DNA of 64,000 nucleotides from Zanthoxylum bungeanum (GCA_019454045.1 SKCR01017753.1:1-64000); one strand, 5' to 3'; counted from the first letter of the stretch, positions 11,745 through 24,170 are shown. Translations and numbers: made by a program. Notes: a model not told the origin generated them from the sequence alone.

Positions 11745-13496
11745 TCATTCTTGGTAGATGTTGGAAATTGCTGTGTTAATGCTTTTACAGTCCAAATCCA
11801 TGGTCTTCATCCAGTTCTCAAAGTCTCCAATTTCCTACCACACAAAAGCACACGGACATCATATTTGGGGGATGCCCTTGATGAACAGCCTTGAGAAAAA
11901 CAAATAGAAATTGCATGTTAGGTTATACATATTCATCGATTCTTTCCATACTTCCCCCTAAATCCCTTATGTTCCTAATTGTTCTTTCCAACTCCCAAGG
12001 AAAACTAGTCTCTTCTCATCTTTCTTTATCTGTCCTACCGGAACAAGTGTAAATGAAGAGAACTCAGTGTTCTAAAAGACTGCCTAGGCGGCGGCCTAGA
12101 CGCCGTCTAGGCGCTAGGCGTTGCCTGGCCATCCCGAGTTGCCGGTAATCGGTGGATTCGGCGGTTCTTGTCTGAAAAACTTAGATCTACAGCATACGAA
12201 GACCTATTTTGGCGAGTGGATGGCATATCTGTGACGGTCGGCGTCGTCTGAACACGACTGACCGGCGCGTGTGCCAGACGGCCGGCGGGGAACTCCACCA
12301 GAGACAGTCTGAAACTCCCAAATCCTCTTTAAGACCTAACTGAACCCAAATTTTCAAACCCTAACCTAATTGACCTCAATTTATCAAATTATATCCCTAA
12401 ATCGAATTGAACTAAGATTTTCAAACATAAATAAAAAATAAAGCCGCCTAGTGCCGCCTAGCTCGTTCATCTAGGCGACGTCTCGAAGGACTAGGCGCTA
12501 GGCGGTGGATTTTTTAAAACATTGAGAGAACTGACATGTCTAGAACTCAGGTCATACAAGGGTATTAACTAATAACCCTTTTCATCAGCGGGTAACATCA
12601 CATTTGTGAAAAAATAAAACATATTAGCAACATCCATCTAAATCAAATCAAACCAAACAAAATATTTTCCCACTAGTTGGGGTCAATAAGTTAACTACAA
12701 ATGCAGGAAATTCTCAGTAGGTCACCTGTCATTGAATTTCACCAGTTGCAGCAAGCTTAATTACAGAACCAGTGGCGGAACTACCAAGAGGCAAGCGGGG
12801 CAGTCACTCCCACTCAATCTAAATTTGGTCAAATATGTCCTATAAATTAATGAAAAGAGAAAAATTTATTTTGCCTTTCCTAAAGTGAAAAGTTAATTTT
12901 CACACCAATGAATCAATGTTCTGAATACGCCCTGAAACTGAAAATATCATACATACATACCAAAAGACACTGAAAGTCAGTAATATCACACATCACACAT
13001 CACTACCCCATAGCAAGTGCTTCAGTAAATCATCTAAATTGACATTTTTAATTACAAAATAGGAATAGTAAAATTAAAGAAAAAAATTAATGAATCGAGA
13101 ATGAACCTTGATAGCAGTGTTAATAGCATGAGTAGTGGCAAGCCACTGATCGGTTTGCTTCATAAATTTGGCAATCGTAGCGGCTAACGTTCGAATTTCG
13201 AGCTCGATTCTTTTCTCGATAACGTAAGATTCTTGAACCCCTCCATTCAATGCATCCATTAATAAATCCGAGACCCTTTTGGCGTTATGAATGGAATCTT
13301 TCTTGGCGCTATCTGTTTGTTCGCGGAGTTTGAGAGACGAATGCTGGTGATTCTGGAGCAGTTGCATAAGTGAAGCTTCCAGGCCTCCTGTTCCTGCTGC
13401 TGCTGCTGATGAATCGCCTTGGACCGCTTCAGCTTTCTCCGTCTCCGCTGCCGTTTGCACGCGCGTACGCGCCAGGGGAAGTTGTGGGGCCGACAT
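11745..13496 (-). CDS. BLOS1: Biogenesis of lysosome-related organelles complex 1 subunit 1
   Basis: Two exons on the minus strand: 13496-13107 (130 codons) and 11834-11745 (29 codons plus TGA), giving 159 aa, near the plant BLOS1 length. The junction is AAG|GT...AG|GAA in phase 0. After a low-complexity N-terminus (residues 1-37) comes the conserved helical GCN5L1/BLOS1 domain: SSLKLREQTDSAKKD, VSDLLMDALNGGVQESYV, EKRIELEIRTLAATIAKF, QTDQWLATTHAIN, and in exon 2 IGDFENWMKTMDLDC. In plants BLOC-1 acts in endosome-to-vacuole traffic (family knowledge). An in-frame ATG 13 codons upstream (13535) is possible; I prefer 13496 because the extension is not family-like. The 1.27-kb intron contains a MITE. 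Confidence 0.9.
12065..12524. mobile_element. hAT-type MITE in the BLOS1 intron
   Basis: Termini CAGTGTTCTAAAAG and CAATGTTTTAAAA (right end, complemented) form imperfect inverted repeats. A perfect 8-bp target duplication AGAGAACT flanks them (12057-12064, 12525-12532). Both ends carry inverted GCCTAGGCG / CTAGGCGCTAGGCG blocks and are GC-rich in an AT-rich context. There is no transposase ORF. Confidence 0.85.
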
Positions 13497-13535
13497 CCTT
13501 GTTCCTCTTTTCAGTTTGCCTATGGGAAATGCCAA

Positions 13536-14019
13536 GAATTTGCAGAGTTTATGCCACGGAAATGCCTTATTTCTTCAAAAATATGTCAATACAATCGATC
13601 AATAATTCTAGAAAATTGATCATCCCACCCACCCCCCTCCCTCCCCTGCCATTCCCCTCTCCTTTGTCCCCTAATAAATTTACCATAATATCCCTCTTAT
13701 TGTGTGAAATTACTCAAATAATTAATACATATTACAAAATTTATGGATTTATATATATTAATTTAAAAATAACTATATATTAATTATAATCACTTTCTGA
13801 TTTTATTAATTATTTTTTTATTTTCTAATTATTTTTTTTATTTTTGTTAATAAATATTACAGATTTCGTATCTATTCATTTATTTTTTTGATTCATTTTT
13901 AATTTAATTAATACTACTTATGTATTAAAATAATATAATTTAACCAAATAAAATTAAATTATAAAATAAATATTTGATATTCTTTTTAAAAAAATAGATT
14001 TCGTATTTATTCATAAAAA
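13536..14019. other. AT-rich intergenic region upstream of BLOS1
   Basis: Near 13620-13665 there is a C/T-rich tract that could be part of the BLOS1 promoter. Beyond it the sequence is A/T-rich with no coding potential. Confidence 0.4.
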
Positions 14020-14193
14020 ATTTTCGGAATTAAAAGAAAAATCAAAAAAAGAAAAAAGAACAAAAAAGAAGGGAAAAGGGGTTTGTGCGCACAAACCCCT
14101 TCTTAATTTCTCATTCTCCTTCTTTTCTTTTTTTTCTTTTTTTTCTTTTTTCTTTTTTCCTTTTTTTTTTATTTTTCTTTTAATTCCGAAAAT
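14020..14193. repeat. Fold-back element with 23-bp perfect terminal inverted repeats
   Basis: Positions 14020-14042 and 14171-14193 are exact inverted copies (core TTTTCGGAATTAAAAG). Inside, 14076-14101 is a perfect 26-base palindrome centred on TGCGCA, flanked by A-rich and T-rich tracts that also pair. I see no convincing target duplication. It may be a small MITE or a simple hairpin. Confidence 0.6.
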
Positions 14194-14989
14194 GGGCCAC
14201 TCGTTATAGTATTCATAATCAATTATGGTACGAAGTATTGAGTATATCACCAGGTGCGCCAGGAGAAGACTTTAGAGGCAACATAGATTCAAATTTATGT
14301 TTTTATATTTTAAAGTATAACTTTTTATATTGTTATTTATACTATTTTTAAATAAATATTTTTCTAATATACATGAGAAATTTTTTATAATACATAAGTA
14401 ATGTTAAATGAATTAAAAAAGAATCACAAAAATTAAATGAATAAATGAACATAAAATAAATAATAATAAATATGAAATTTGTAATATTTATTAAACAAAT
14501 AAAAAATATATATATAAAGTAGAGAAAATATAATTTTTTAAAAAAATTATAAAATAAAAAATTTAATTAATAAAATAAAATAAGTACTTATGTTATTTTT
14601 ATATTATATATATATCAATATATAAAAAGTGGGATATATTTTGTTTATTTGGAAAATTGAATTTTTGAGAAAGATAAGGGACAAATTCGGAATTGCTGGG
14701 GAGACAAAGAAAAAAGTAATTGTCATGGGAGGGGGGAAGATAAGGGCTCATAATTCTACAAATATGGCAATCCGTTAAAAGTCTAAAATACCCTTACCGT
14801 ATGAAAAACAATGATAGACATTAGATTAGCCGTGGCCGAAAAGCCCGAGGAATGAATTCTTTGATATAGTTGATTATTCCTAAAAACCGTTGAAATTGTT
14901 TCCTGATTAAATTTATTGTTTATTTGATATTATTTTTATTAGAGATAAAGAGTTCTTTTACTATTAAAAGCTCTTTTCGAAATTTTTGA
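14194..14989. other. AT-rich intergenic DNA
   Basis: No gene or clear element seen. Confidence 0.4.
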
Positions 14990-15340
14990 TGGTGTTTGGT
15001 TATATTTTAAGTAGAGTTTTTGAGAAATTAAAAAATTATTTTACCTCTATTAGAAAAAACTCAAAATTTGGGTTTTATGAAGCAGAGTTTTGAAAAAAAA
15101 TTAAAGTGTTAAATTATCTATAATACCCTTATTTAATTTAACAATATTATTTCATTCTTTTCATAACACAACTAAAAAAAACTTATCCAATAAAATAATT
15201 TTATAATTTTTTTAAAAACATTTCACACTCATAACCAAACACTTAAAATAATTTTATCAAAAATTTTACTTTTAAAAATTTTATTAGTAAAAACTCTACA
15301 TGAAAAAACTCTATTTGAAATGTTATACCAAACAGACCCT
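14990..15340. mobile_element. Probable MITE with imperfect TGTTTGGT termini
   Basis: The left end GGTGTTTGGTTATATTTTAA and the complemented right end GGGTCTGTTTGGTATAAC match imperfectly for about 35 bases, both running into TAGAGTTTTT. This terminal style is common in plant hAT-like MITEs. I cannot define a target duplication. Confidence 0.45.
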
Positions 15341-15840
15341 TAAGCGGTGTTGGGGCGATTGTGGGACCCCTAGGGTCGGATCGGTGCTTCGGGCAGTGGA
15401 AGTGGGTCTAACCGTGTATATCAAGCATGAGTGTATTTTTAAATTATTTTATGGAATACTATATTCCGTTATGAGTCCGTAGAAAAAAAAAACCGGGCCC
15501 GAATCAGAGTCTGGAAACTCTGGAACGGAGAAAATGAAGTTTCAGCGCTCATTGGCAGTAGCTGTCGGCGTGTCGCGAGGCCCGAGTATGGGAGTCACAA
15601 TGCCCAATCTTCGAATTTTCGGCGTCGCAACGTGCAGGGGTGGGCGTCGCGTCTGCTCGAAGCTCTAAGAGCTCAGTGACGTGACGCTGCCTTGTGTAAA
15701 TGTTGGCATAGAGTATTTTTGCCTTTAATTCAATTCTAAACACTTCTAATTTTCTCCAAACACTTCAATACACCTAAAAGTCAAATTTTAACATCAAAAC
15801 CAACATCAACATATGTTATACAATAAATATACTTATATTC

Positions 15841-15843
<3 letters not shown>
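15341..15843. other. Intergenic segment with a GC-rich patch
   Basis: About 15490-15690 is markedly richer in G, C and CpG than its surroundings. It has a 43-codon plus-strand ORF from about 15535 that matches nothing I know. It may be the end of a degenerate retroelement. Confidence 0.3.

Positions 15844-15905
<62 letters not shown>
15844..15905. repeat. (TA)n microsatellite
   Basis: About 60 bases of uninterrupted TA. Confidence 0.95.
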
Positions 15906-15907
<2 letters not shown>

Positions 15908-16255
15908 CTTTGAATCAAAATACAAACAAAATTAGAATCCTATAATGAAGTGACTCATAAATAATTTTAGGTCATTCAAAGGTGGTCAAGTGCTCTAAAA
16001 TGGTAGCCGTGACTTTAAGCTTTCATCCAAAGTTTCAAACTCCAATTTTATGTTCCATGTCTAATATGAACATATTTGACCCAATTACAAACATATTGTT
16101 TTTATGCTTCCAAAGTATTCATACATAATTAATTAGCATAATTTCAACATCAAGCTATGTTATTATGTATCCAATACATAATTCATCACTACGTGTCTTA
16201 CTAATGATAACTCACTAATGAAAACATAGTTTTAAAGAAGATCAAACTTACCTAA

Positions 16256-16388
16256 CAAGCTTGATTCCAATATTCAATCTTCTTCTCTTTGTTGAAATAT
16301 TGTGGAGAACTTCCAAAGCTAGCAAGCTTGGTTCCAAGATCCAATATTCTTCTCTTTGTTGAAATGTTGTAGAGAACTTCCAAAACTT
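16256..16388. repeat. Tandem duplication of a 67-base unit
   Basis: CAAGCTTG..TTCCAA..TTCTTCTCTTTGTTGAAAT..AACTTCCAAA occurs twice, at 16256 and 16323, with scattered differences. Confidence 0.85.
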
Positions 16389-17553
16389 CTCTAAACACTT
16401 CTTTTACTTAGGCTAATATCTCTAATTCTTGCTTGTTTTTGCTTTCTCAAGTTTGATTAAAAACTTACTCAAGTTTGTCTTTTATAGCAAAACTTATGCA
16501 ATCTTTAATTCATAAAAGTTCTAATAAACTTAAATGTGGGTTTAATCTAATTTCTCCAAATATGTGTAATAATTATGTGTGACTAATCACATTGGTCTAC
16601 CACTTTGATTTAATCTAATTAAATCAAGACAAAATTTAATTAATGGATTAGTTGTATGTCTACCACTTTGATTTAATAAATCAAGCCAAATACACTTATT
16701 ATTACATATTTGTAATTACCAAAATATCCTCCAATGGTAGAGATCTTTATGAAATTATAACAAATCTCTTGTGTAATTTTGGATTAATTCAATTAATCCA
16801 ATTGGGTCAAAGTAAATAATTAATATTATCCAATAACATTATTTTAGTTGATAATTATAATATCAAAAATTATTTATTATAAAAAATTATTGGCTACCAA
16901 AGTGCTCAACGAGTACACTTCATATTGTAGGACTCTCTAAGTCCAGACACGTTCGTCAAATAAGCCTAGCTTATATGTACACAATTCTGTCACCTCCAAA
17001 TTTACGAAAAACACGAACAACCTTTCTGAACTATACAAGTCGAGGTCATCACATATGTTTAACAATCCCTCCGTCGTAGGCTATTCGAGTTGTGCTTAGG
17101 AAACATAGATTACATCGTGAATTTTCTGAGGCGTACATCTCATATATATAGACATATCCACGATTCTTTATAACTAATCAGAACATCATTTCTAATATAT
17201 GCGATCCACCCTAGGTGGTCGGCTTTGGCCAAAGTTTTAATAATCGTGATACTCACATAGATACATTAACCCCTTATGGTACACATACGGGCCGACGGAT
17301 CCTATATTGATACCAACTTGATTAACGAGTGAATTGATCCACACCCAACGAACATCTAGCGGTCAGACCATAAAAAGTCTCTAACAAATATGACATCAAA
17401 GTGTGGAGGATCACACACAAAATCAATATTATCCTATAGTCAAAGAATCACATATGCTAATCAACTCGAGGAGATTCCTATTGACGGTAGTGTGTACTTC
17501 CAACTATTAGGAATCGCATATGAGTTATTCAGTATAAATTATTTTTATCCTAA

Positions 17554-17556
<3 letters not shown>

Positions 17557-17634
<78 letters not shown>
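17557..17634. repeat. (CA)39 microsatellite
   Basis: Uninterrupted CA run of 78 bases. The Thr-His ORF across it is an artefact. Confidence 0.97.
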
Positions 17635-17637
<3 letters not shown>

Positions 17638-17660
17638 GTAACCTTTTAGGATATAATTGT

Positions 17661-18010
17661 TGTAGTTGGTGCTTGGAGCGTCAATCTGTATAATGTATTG
17701 TACATTATATTTTATTATTTATTAATAAAATAACTACTTTTTCATTTCAACCCTGTTAATAGTAATTTATGTCATAATTCTTATTAATGAGATGTATAAA
17801 TATGTTGAGAATGACATCGACCTTAGAATAGTCATGTAGTAATACTGGACACTGGCTGGTCCGACATTGGGATAATATTACTATTATAAACTATTCTTAA
17901 AGTAAATATTCCTAATTGTTGATTTTGGAATACAGTCAAATTCCTATAACCTAGAAGACTAACATATGTCATATATTGGAATTAGAGTTCCAATAGTTTA
18001 ACCCGATGTA
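17661..18010 (+). repeat. Ty1/copia LTR fragment related to the LTR at 44585
   Basis: Starts TGTAGTTGGTGCTTGGAG followed by GTCAATCTGTAT, very like the start of the LTR at 44585. It is cut at 18011 by the insertion of copia element A. Confidence 0.55.
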
Positions 18011-18015
18011 CTATA
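18011..18015. other. Left target-site base run of copia element A
   Basis: CTATA precedes the TGTAGG terminus of A. The partner copy is not visible because A's other end is truncated. Confidence 0.35.
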
Positions 18016-19708
18016 TGTAGGAAACAACTTTCCTTATGCGCAGCAGAAATGTTGTTGGCTCCGAGATATATCTTGAAAAATTTATTGCTTTCTCCTTTTG
18101 TTGAAACCAAATTCCACCAACTCTTGGTGAATGGATTTGCTCCTCAATGTGGATGCGTTGCTAGGATCAACCACTCGATCTTCCGAACTATTTCTCGAAA
18201 CCAATAAATTGAAGTGTGGGCTTCACTGACAAAGATAATTCTCTAAACTATTTAGAAAAGTATATTGTCATAATATCTTTTGGCTTTTAGAAAGATTGAA
18301 TGAAATAGATGAAGATCTAATTCACTCTAATTTTCTTTCAATTCTCAAAACTTGAGAAAAATTTCTTTTCTCTCAACACTTAAGAAACAATTCTGGATTT
18401 TCTTTTCTCTCTCACTTCTCACAAACCTGTGTAATGGTATGTCTATTTCGTTCCTCAACATTTGAGTGGAAATGGTAGAGATTATATTCTTTTCCAAAAG
18501 CTAACCAATCTTATCACAAATCCTCGCATACCATTCTATTGTAATGGCAAACACAATTAATGGAATGCCAAGCAAAGACATGTGAAGTGGAAAAATTAGG
18601 CAATTAGGTCATACCTAATCTTAGACAAAATGCTTGGACGTTATGGAAATCCATAATAATTTGTCTAGATATTGCTTATGACTTGATTATCTTATAATCT
18701 AGCATTATCAAAATGATGTAATAATTATCTTATAATTATAATTTGATTATCTTATAATCAAAGAATTCTAGAAAATATTATATTAAACTAATTTAATGTA
18801 GTTTTAATTTGTGACAAATTATAATATTAATCACATTAATAATATATTAATTTATATGTGAGTATATACTTAGACGATCCAATTATATTAGGTTTGCTAT
18901 AGTTAATCGAGCTAGTACGAGGACCAAATGAGCCTACAGTTCTGAGCTCTAATAATCTCGAAATATTAATTAAACTCTTTAATCAAATATTTCGAGATTA
19001 TTAAATTCGTGTTATTCCACTAAAAACTCGAAGTTAAACTCTCATTGTCGTAGATGGAAAATATAAGCCGAACAACTTTGGTGTCCATCGATATAGTCAT
19101 TACATACGAATTAGCCCTTCACGAATATCTCATAATTAGAGTCGGGTTATAAGTTCGTTATACCCCTCTAATTACTTTATACCTTAAGTACTATTGATTC
19201 TCTAATGAACAATTAGTTCATAACTATTATGAATATTAATTTTTCTATTAGCAATAGAAAGACTTGAGCGCATTGATTGTTCAAGTACCGAATCAACCCT
19301 TAAGAGAGATACTCTTCTACTTCTCGTAAGAATGAGTGAACTACATGTCTATGTAAAACGTTCCCAACTACACATCAAACCATATCGCCAAAATACATAG
19401 TTATTGGTCGGGACTACTACACCAATCTCATCTAAGTAAATCAAAGGATATAGCCTGCGATGCAGGAGTTCGTAGTACACTCAGGATTAAGATCGATTCA
19501 TATATGACCATCTAGTAGATAAAATTAATTTCTTCAGTTAACGGATATTATAAAATATTCATTTTTATCTTGGTCCAGTCCTATATGATCACATCATACA
19601 AGGTGTTTCCATTCTCATATCACTACATGAACGATCCTGGATCAAGGTCGTTATACAAGTATATAATGGACCGCAGCTATAGATAAACCACAAACAAATT
19701 ACCCATTT
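18016..19708 (-). repeat. 3' LTR of copia element A, distal part
   Basis: The minus-strand LTR starts TGTTAGGATA at 42610, runs down to 42384, is interrupted by element B, and resumes at 19708 to end CCTACA at 18016. Together this is about 1.9 kb. No other gene in this stretch. Confidence 0.7.
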
Positions 19709-21170
19709 TGTTAGGGATATGCCCTATACCCAACTTGTGGATGGGCTATGTGTACATGTATTTGTAATATTTTCATTAATTAATAAAATAGAAATCTTTA
19801 TTATACGTGTCTTACATAACTTATATGAATCATCAACACTGTAATAAAGCCTTTGGAGTAATAAGACGATGGATTCCACGCCTTATGAGAATCATTACTC
19901 TTAAATATTCCTAGTCATAGTTTTGTGAATAATCTGGGCGTTCACAAAGCGGAGAGACTAGCATGATGATATGATCCGCCCTTAAGTGGGGTAGCCGATC
20001 TCATAGGCTACTAGCGGAGATCCATCCGCTTGGTGTATCACATGGATGCATGAGTTGCTCGTGTCCATCGAACTGACCGTCGAAAGTTTTCATATGGAGT
20101 GTTTATCCCATGTGTTTGTGAGAACTTTCATATATCGGTTAAATTATCAATTAATTTTCATATGGAGGATAATTTATGTTCGGTTAAATTATCACGATTC
20201 ATTTCATGTCCAACTTGAGGGGAACCCAAAAGGTCACACACAACAAAGTCGAAATCAATGGTTAACAGTGCACAGTACAAATATAACAACATATATGATT
20301 GCTGTAGGAATTGTTCATAAATTGTTCAATGTGTTGAATTATTGAACAAATCATTTATGAGGTTCCATAATGGATTAGGGATTGGTGAATGACGATAGAG
20401 GCACTTTGGGAATTGGAATAAAAAAAAATTACTATTCACGTGAATAGTAAAAAAAATTTATTTGTTTTGAATTCCAATTTGGCCCAAACTCTTATTAGGG
20501 TTTTATAATCTCATTAAACCACTAAATTAAGATCCAATGGCTAAGATTAAATTAGCTTTTATCCTACATCAGATTCTTAATTAATTTTGTTGTCTTTGGA
20601 GCACTATATAAACCCAAAGAATTCTTTACAAATTTGCTACACCAAAACCTATCATATCTTGGGTTTATATAAGTGAGCAACTCTAAAGTTTAAGAGTAAG
20701 CCACTGATTTTGAGGATCCTTAAGTCTAATTGACTAGAGGAACCTCGAGTTAAAAGTTTTGAGGTATTTGCATAGGCTAGCACCAAGGGCAAAATACCCG
20801 TGCACTCAAGGCGTAGTCTTGCCGTTGAGTTTTGGCTTTGATGTGTGCATCTTTGGAGGCCACACTCTTGGGTGGCTCTTTGGAACATTGAAGAGCTTGC
20901 TGAGTTTGAGAAAAGCTTGTAGATTGGAGGGAGGACTGGAGGAGTCTTCGGTTCAAGTAAGTCTTTTTCTTTCTTTATTTTAATTAGAGTTCTTATGATA
21001 GTTAGCATGTTTATGTTTATATTCTTTGCATGTTTCATGAGTTTTATGCTTAGAATATATAGTAACATGCCTAGGCTTGTAGAATAATCAAAACAAATGG
21101 GTCTTGGGCAAATGGAAACCGGCATAATAATTTTGATTTTCCGATGCGCACTCGCGGCCGCTTCCCAACA
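19709..21170 (+). repeat. 5' LTR of copia element B
   Basis: Begins TGTTAGGGATATG, ends CTTCCCAACA. Compared with the 3' LTR it lacks about 450 bases after about 20135, the segment corresponding to roughly 40880-41380. Confidence 0.85.
20605..20612 (+). promoter_or_regulatory. TATA box of the element B LTR
   Basis: TATATAAA in the U3 part of the LTR, repeated at 41818-41825 in the 3' LTR. Confidence 0.6.
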
Positions 21171-22553
21171 GTGGTATCATCGCGCCATTTTTGTTTTGAT
21201 TAGTTCTCTCTCATTTGAACTTGAAATTGGGTGTTTAAAAACTCGTTGGAAATCTAACACCCTGAACTTAATTTTAGGCACAAGTTTTGCATGATTTGGT
21301 TAAGATTTGAATTGTGAAATTGTATTTAAAGTTCACGCGTCTGCAGAAAAATGTGAATAGTAAATTTATTTGAATAAAATAAAATGCAATATCATAATTA
21401 AATATTAATCAAAGTTATTTAATGCCTAAAATAATTCCAACATATTAAAACGCATATGCTTGATGATTCTATGTATGATTAGAATTGACATGATTATTTT
21501 AGGGTACAAGCATCTTGAGACTTTCTAAGAAATAAAGAGTGTATTGCTTATCCCTTAGCTAAGTAATTATTTCGTGATGAACTTAGAGATTTATTACCTT
21601 TAAGGCTAATAAATATAAATCACTTGTTTATAATAAAAGATATTATAATAGATACAAGTGGGTTAGGACCAAGGGGTTAATAAAACTTTCCAAACTAAAG
21701 TTAATTTAACCAAAGATTTTACTAGAGTTAGATAATGATTTGGTGTCTTCCTTCACTCACTACCTTTTTATAGCCAAAAGGAAAAGTTGTGAAGACATCT
21801 AGATAATCATTTACTCAAAGCTTACCTTAAAGCATATTTAAAGTGTTGGACTAATTTGGAGGATCTATTATTTATTCATGTCACCAAGGCAATAAGAGCC
21901 TAAGAGGTAAGGGTATTTAAGAGAGTTCGCTCCACCCTCCCTCTGGGGAATTTTCAATGGAGGAATCCATTTGACAGTTATTCACTTAAACTTGCTAAAA
22001 TCCTCAATAATAATTTAAGTCTAAAATATGCCTCTCATTGTAAAGTATAGACCCAAAGGGCTTAAACCTTATTGGCATGACTAGGCTTTACCAGACTGAC
22101 CAATACCAATTTGTCCCTAAATCGTACTATTGACAATGGTTTTGACTTTTCTGAGTCATAAGACGCAGCGACCCTTAGGCGTGGTCTTATAACTTAGTGG
22201 AAGAGATTGGGTGTCCACAAGGAATAACATAAGCTATGGCCTGTTTGATTTCCCAACCCAATAATCAAGGAATTGTGATTTATATCACAAATTGGTTGGG
22301 AACCTACCTAATTATCATATTTTATAACGACCGACCCTAGTCAGAGTTATGAAATGATGATAATGGGATCCTTGCCCATAAGAAATCCATCATATTGGGG
22401 TTGATACGATTTGCTTAAAATTTTAAAATAATTGAGTGGGAGCAACTTTATAATATTAAAAGCCCATGTTATTATGAAACATTATTGAAAAAATATTCCT
22501 AATTTTAACATTTTCTCTTAAAATGTGGGTTAAAATATTTCACAAACATTCAA
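21171..22553 (+). other. Primer site and leader of element B
   Basis: Right after the LTR comes TGGTATCATCGCGCC, which resembles the initiator-Met primer site with two mismatches. The 1.4-kb leader has no ORF. About 21690-21990 is homologous to the leader of gypsy element C (see findings). Confidence 0.6.
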
Positions 22554-22713
22554 ATGGCAAACAAAGTATCATTTCGTTCCATCCTTGATGAGCATAAGCT
22601 CAAAGGGGACAACTACAATGACTGGTTTAGAAACTTTAAATTATCTTACGACGAGAAAAGATTTTCTATGTTCTTGAAAGACCATTTCCCCCTGACCCGC
22701 AGAAGATACTGAC
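22554..22713 (+). pseudogene. Element B gag, first part (cut by element C)
   Basis: ATG at 22554, reading MANKVSFRSILDEHKLKGDN, then NDWFRNFKLSY, the usual start of a copia gag. A small indel shifts the frame near 22690. The reading then breaks off at element C, whose target duplication CTGAC is at 22709-22713. It resumes at 36686. Confidence 0.75.
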
Positions 22714-23390
22714 TGTGGGACACAGAAACTGGGCGACGCATGCTGTCTCGGGCTCGCGGCCCGGTCGGGAGTACGGAGTAGCCACGGGGGACTAAACCGG
22801 AGAAAAATGGAGTCGCCACCCGGTGTGAACCGGGAAAATGAGATTTAAGGCCGCACTCACCCCTCGCAAGGGAAGACCTCAAACCGTTGGGTTCGGAATG
22901 GTCCCTTACTCATGCCACTTGTAATGAAAGGATTTATGTAATAATTTAATCAGGCTTAAGTAGCACTTATTTCCAAGAGTATCATGCTTCTAAATTCACA
23001 TGTACAAAATAAAACTTACACATATATTTCACATCTAAGATTGCATGCTTGGAAGTACATCAAATGAGCGACAAACATACAACTTCATTGGCATATTATA
23101 TTCAAGAAAACACAAGCACACATACTAACCACATAAGCACACATGTGAGCACCTTCTCAAGTGGTACGTGGAGTTGTATCCCAAGTACAGACCGTACTAC
23201 CATCCATTCGGAATCGGCTACGGAATTTATGTCTGGGTTTCCATCCGATATACCACAAGAAATAATACTCAAATGTTATCATGACATAGGTATATGAATT
23301 GTAATACATTAAACACATTGTATTCATACATGTGGGGATAGCTACTAGGAAAACTATGTATGAAATCTAATGAAAAGGACTCAATTCAGT

Positions 23391-23640
23391 GGGTGCGCGT
23401 TCGCGTAGCGTTTGAAAATGCGTTCGAACGGTAAACAGAAGGTTCGCGTTCGTGTAGCGTTCGAGAACGCATTCGAACGGAACCAGACCTGATGCATGAT
23501 AAGACTAAGAAAGTGCGTGTGCGTTCGCGTAGCGTTCGAGAACACGTTCGAACGGTGAACAAAAGGTTCGCGTTCGTGTAGCGTTCGAGAACGCGTTCGA
23601 ACGGAACCAGACCTGATGCATGCAACACAAAGAATAAAGG
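23391..23640. repeat. 124-bp tandem repeats, two copies, rich in CGTTCGAACG
   Basis: GCGTTCGCGTAGCG recurs at 23397 and 23521. Each unit contains two half-units with the self-complementary CGTTCGAACG. The 5' LTR has three units. Confidence 0.85.
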
Positions 23641-24170
23641 CAACAATGTCAAGCTCAGTATGTCTGATTAAACGTATCTTGCATTCAACCGAACACACAT
23701 CAACCGGCGCGGCAAAGCATCGTGGTAAAGGGCTTTAACCCTTCCCCGTAGGGGATCTTTCATTCCACTTACTAAGCCCATGCGCTCGATTGAATCATGC
23801 ATACGAAGAATTAAAAGCAATAATATCAAACGTAGTATGCCCGATTGAACGTGTCTTGCATTCAACCGAACACACGTCAACCGGCACAGCAAAGCATCGT
23901 GGTACAGGGCTTTAACCCCTGCCCGTAGGGGATCTTTCATTCCACTTACTAAGCCCATGCGCTCGATTGAATCATGCATACAAAGAATTAAAAGCAATAA
24001 TATCAAACGTAGTATGCCCGATTGAACGTGTCTTGCATTCAACCGAACACACATCAACCAGCACGGCGAAGCATCGTGGTAAAGGGCTTTAACCCCTCCC
24101 CATAGGGGATCTTTCATTCCACTTACTAAGACCATGCGCTCGATTGAATCGTACGTAAATAAGCAACATG
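23640..24170. repeat. 177-bp tandem repeats, three copies
   Basis: GCATCGTGGTA and the surrounding unit recur at 23717, 23894 and 24071. The same array is in the other LTR (34714, 34890, 35066). Confidence 0.88.

Larger units (their letters stand above)
15906..17650 (-). repeat. Degenerate Ty1/copia LTR fragment (minus orientation)
   Basis: The segment from about 16890 to 17640, read on the minus strand, matches the plus-strand LTR at 44585-46332 in order. Shared blocks include TATGAAGTGTACTCGTTGAG, GATCCTCCACACTTTGATG-like and GTTCGTTGGGTGTGGA. No coding sequence. The outer ends are not defined. Confidence 0.55.

Noticed and set aside
12107..12298. A 63-codon minus-strand ORF in the BLOS1 intron
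   Set aside because: It falls entirely inside the GC-rich MITE at 12065-12524.
12772..12940. A segment beginning CAGTGGCGGAACTACC that resembles the ends of some plant repeats
   Set aside because: I could not find a matching opposite terminus or a target duplication.
15535..15666. A 43-codon ORF in the GC-rich patch
   Set aside because: Too short, no recognisable motif, and no promoter or splice context.
17390..17641. An ORF ending in a long Thr-His run
   Set aside because: It is created by the (CA)n microsatellite; no supporting start or homology.
23390..23640. Possible CRISPR-like array of regularly spaced palindromic repeats
   Set aside because: The units are 124-bp tandem repeats inside a plant LTR with no unique spacers.
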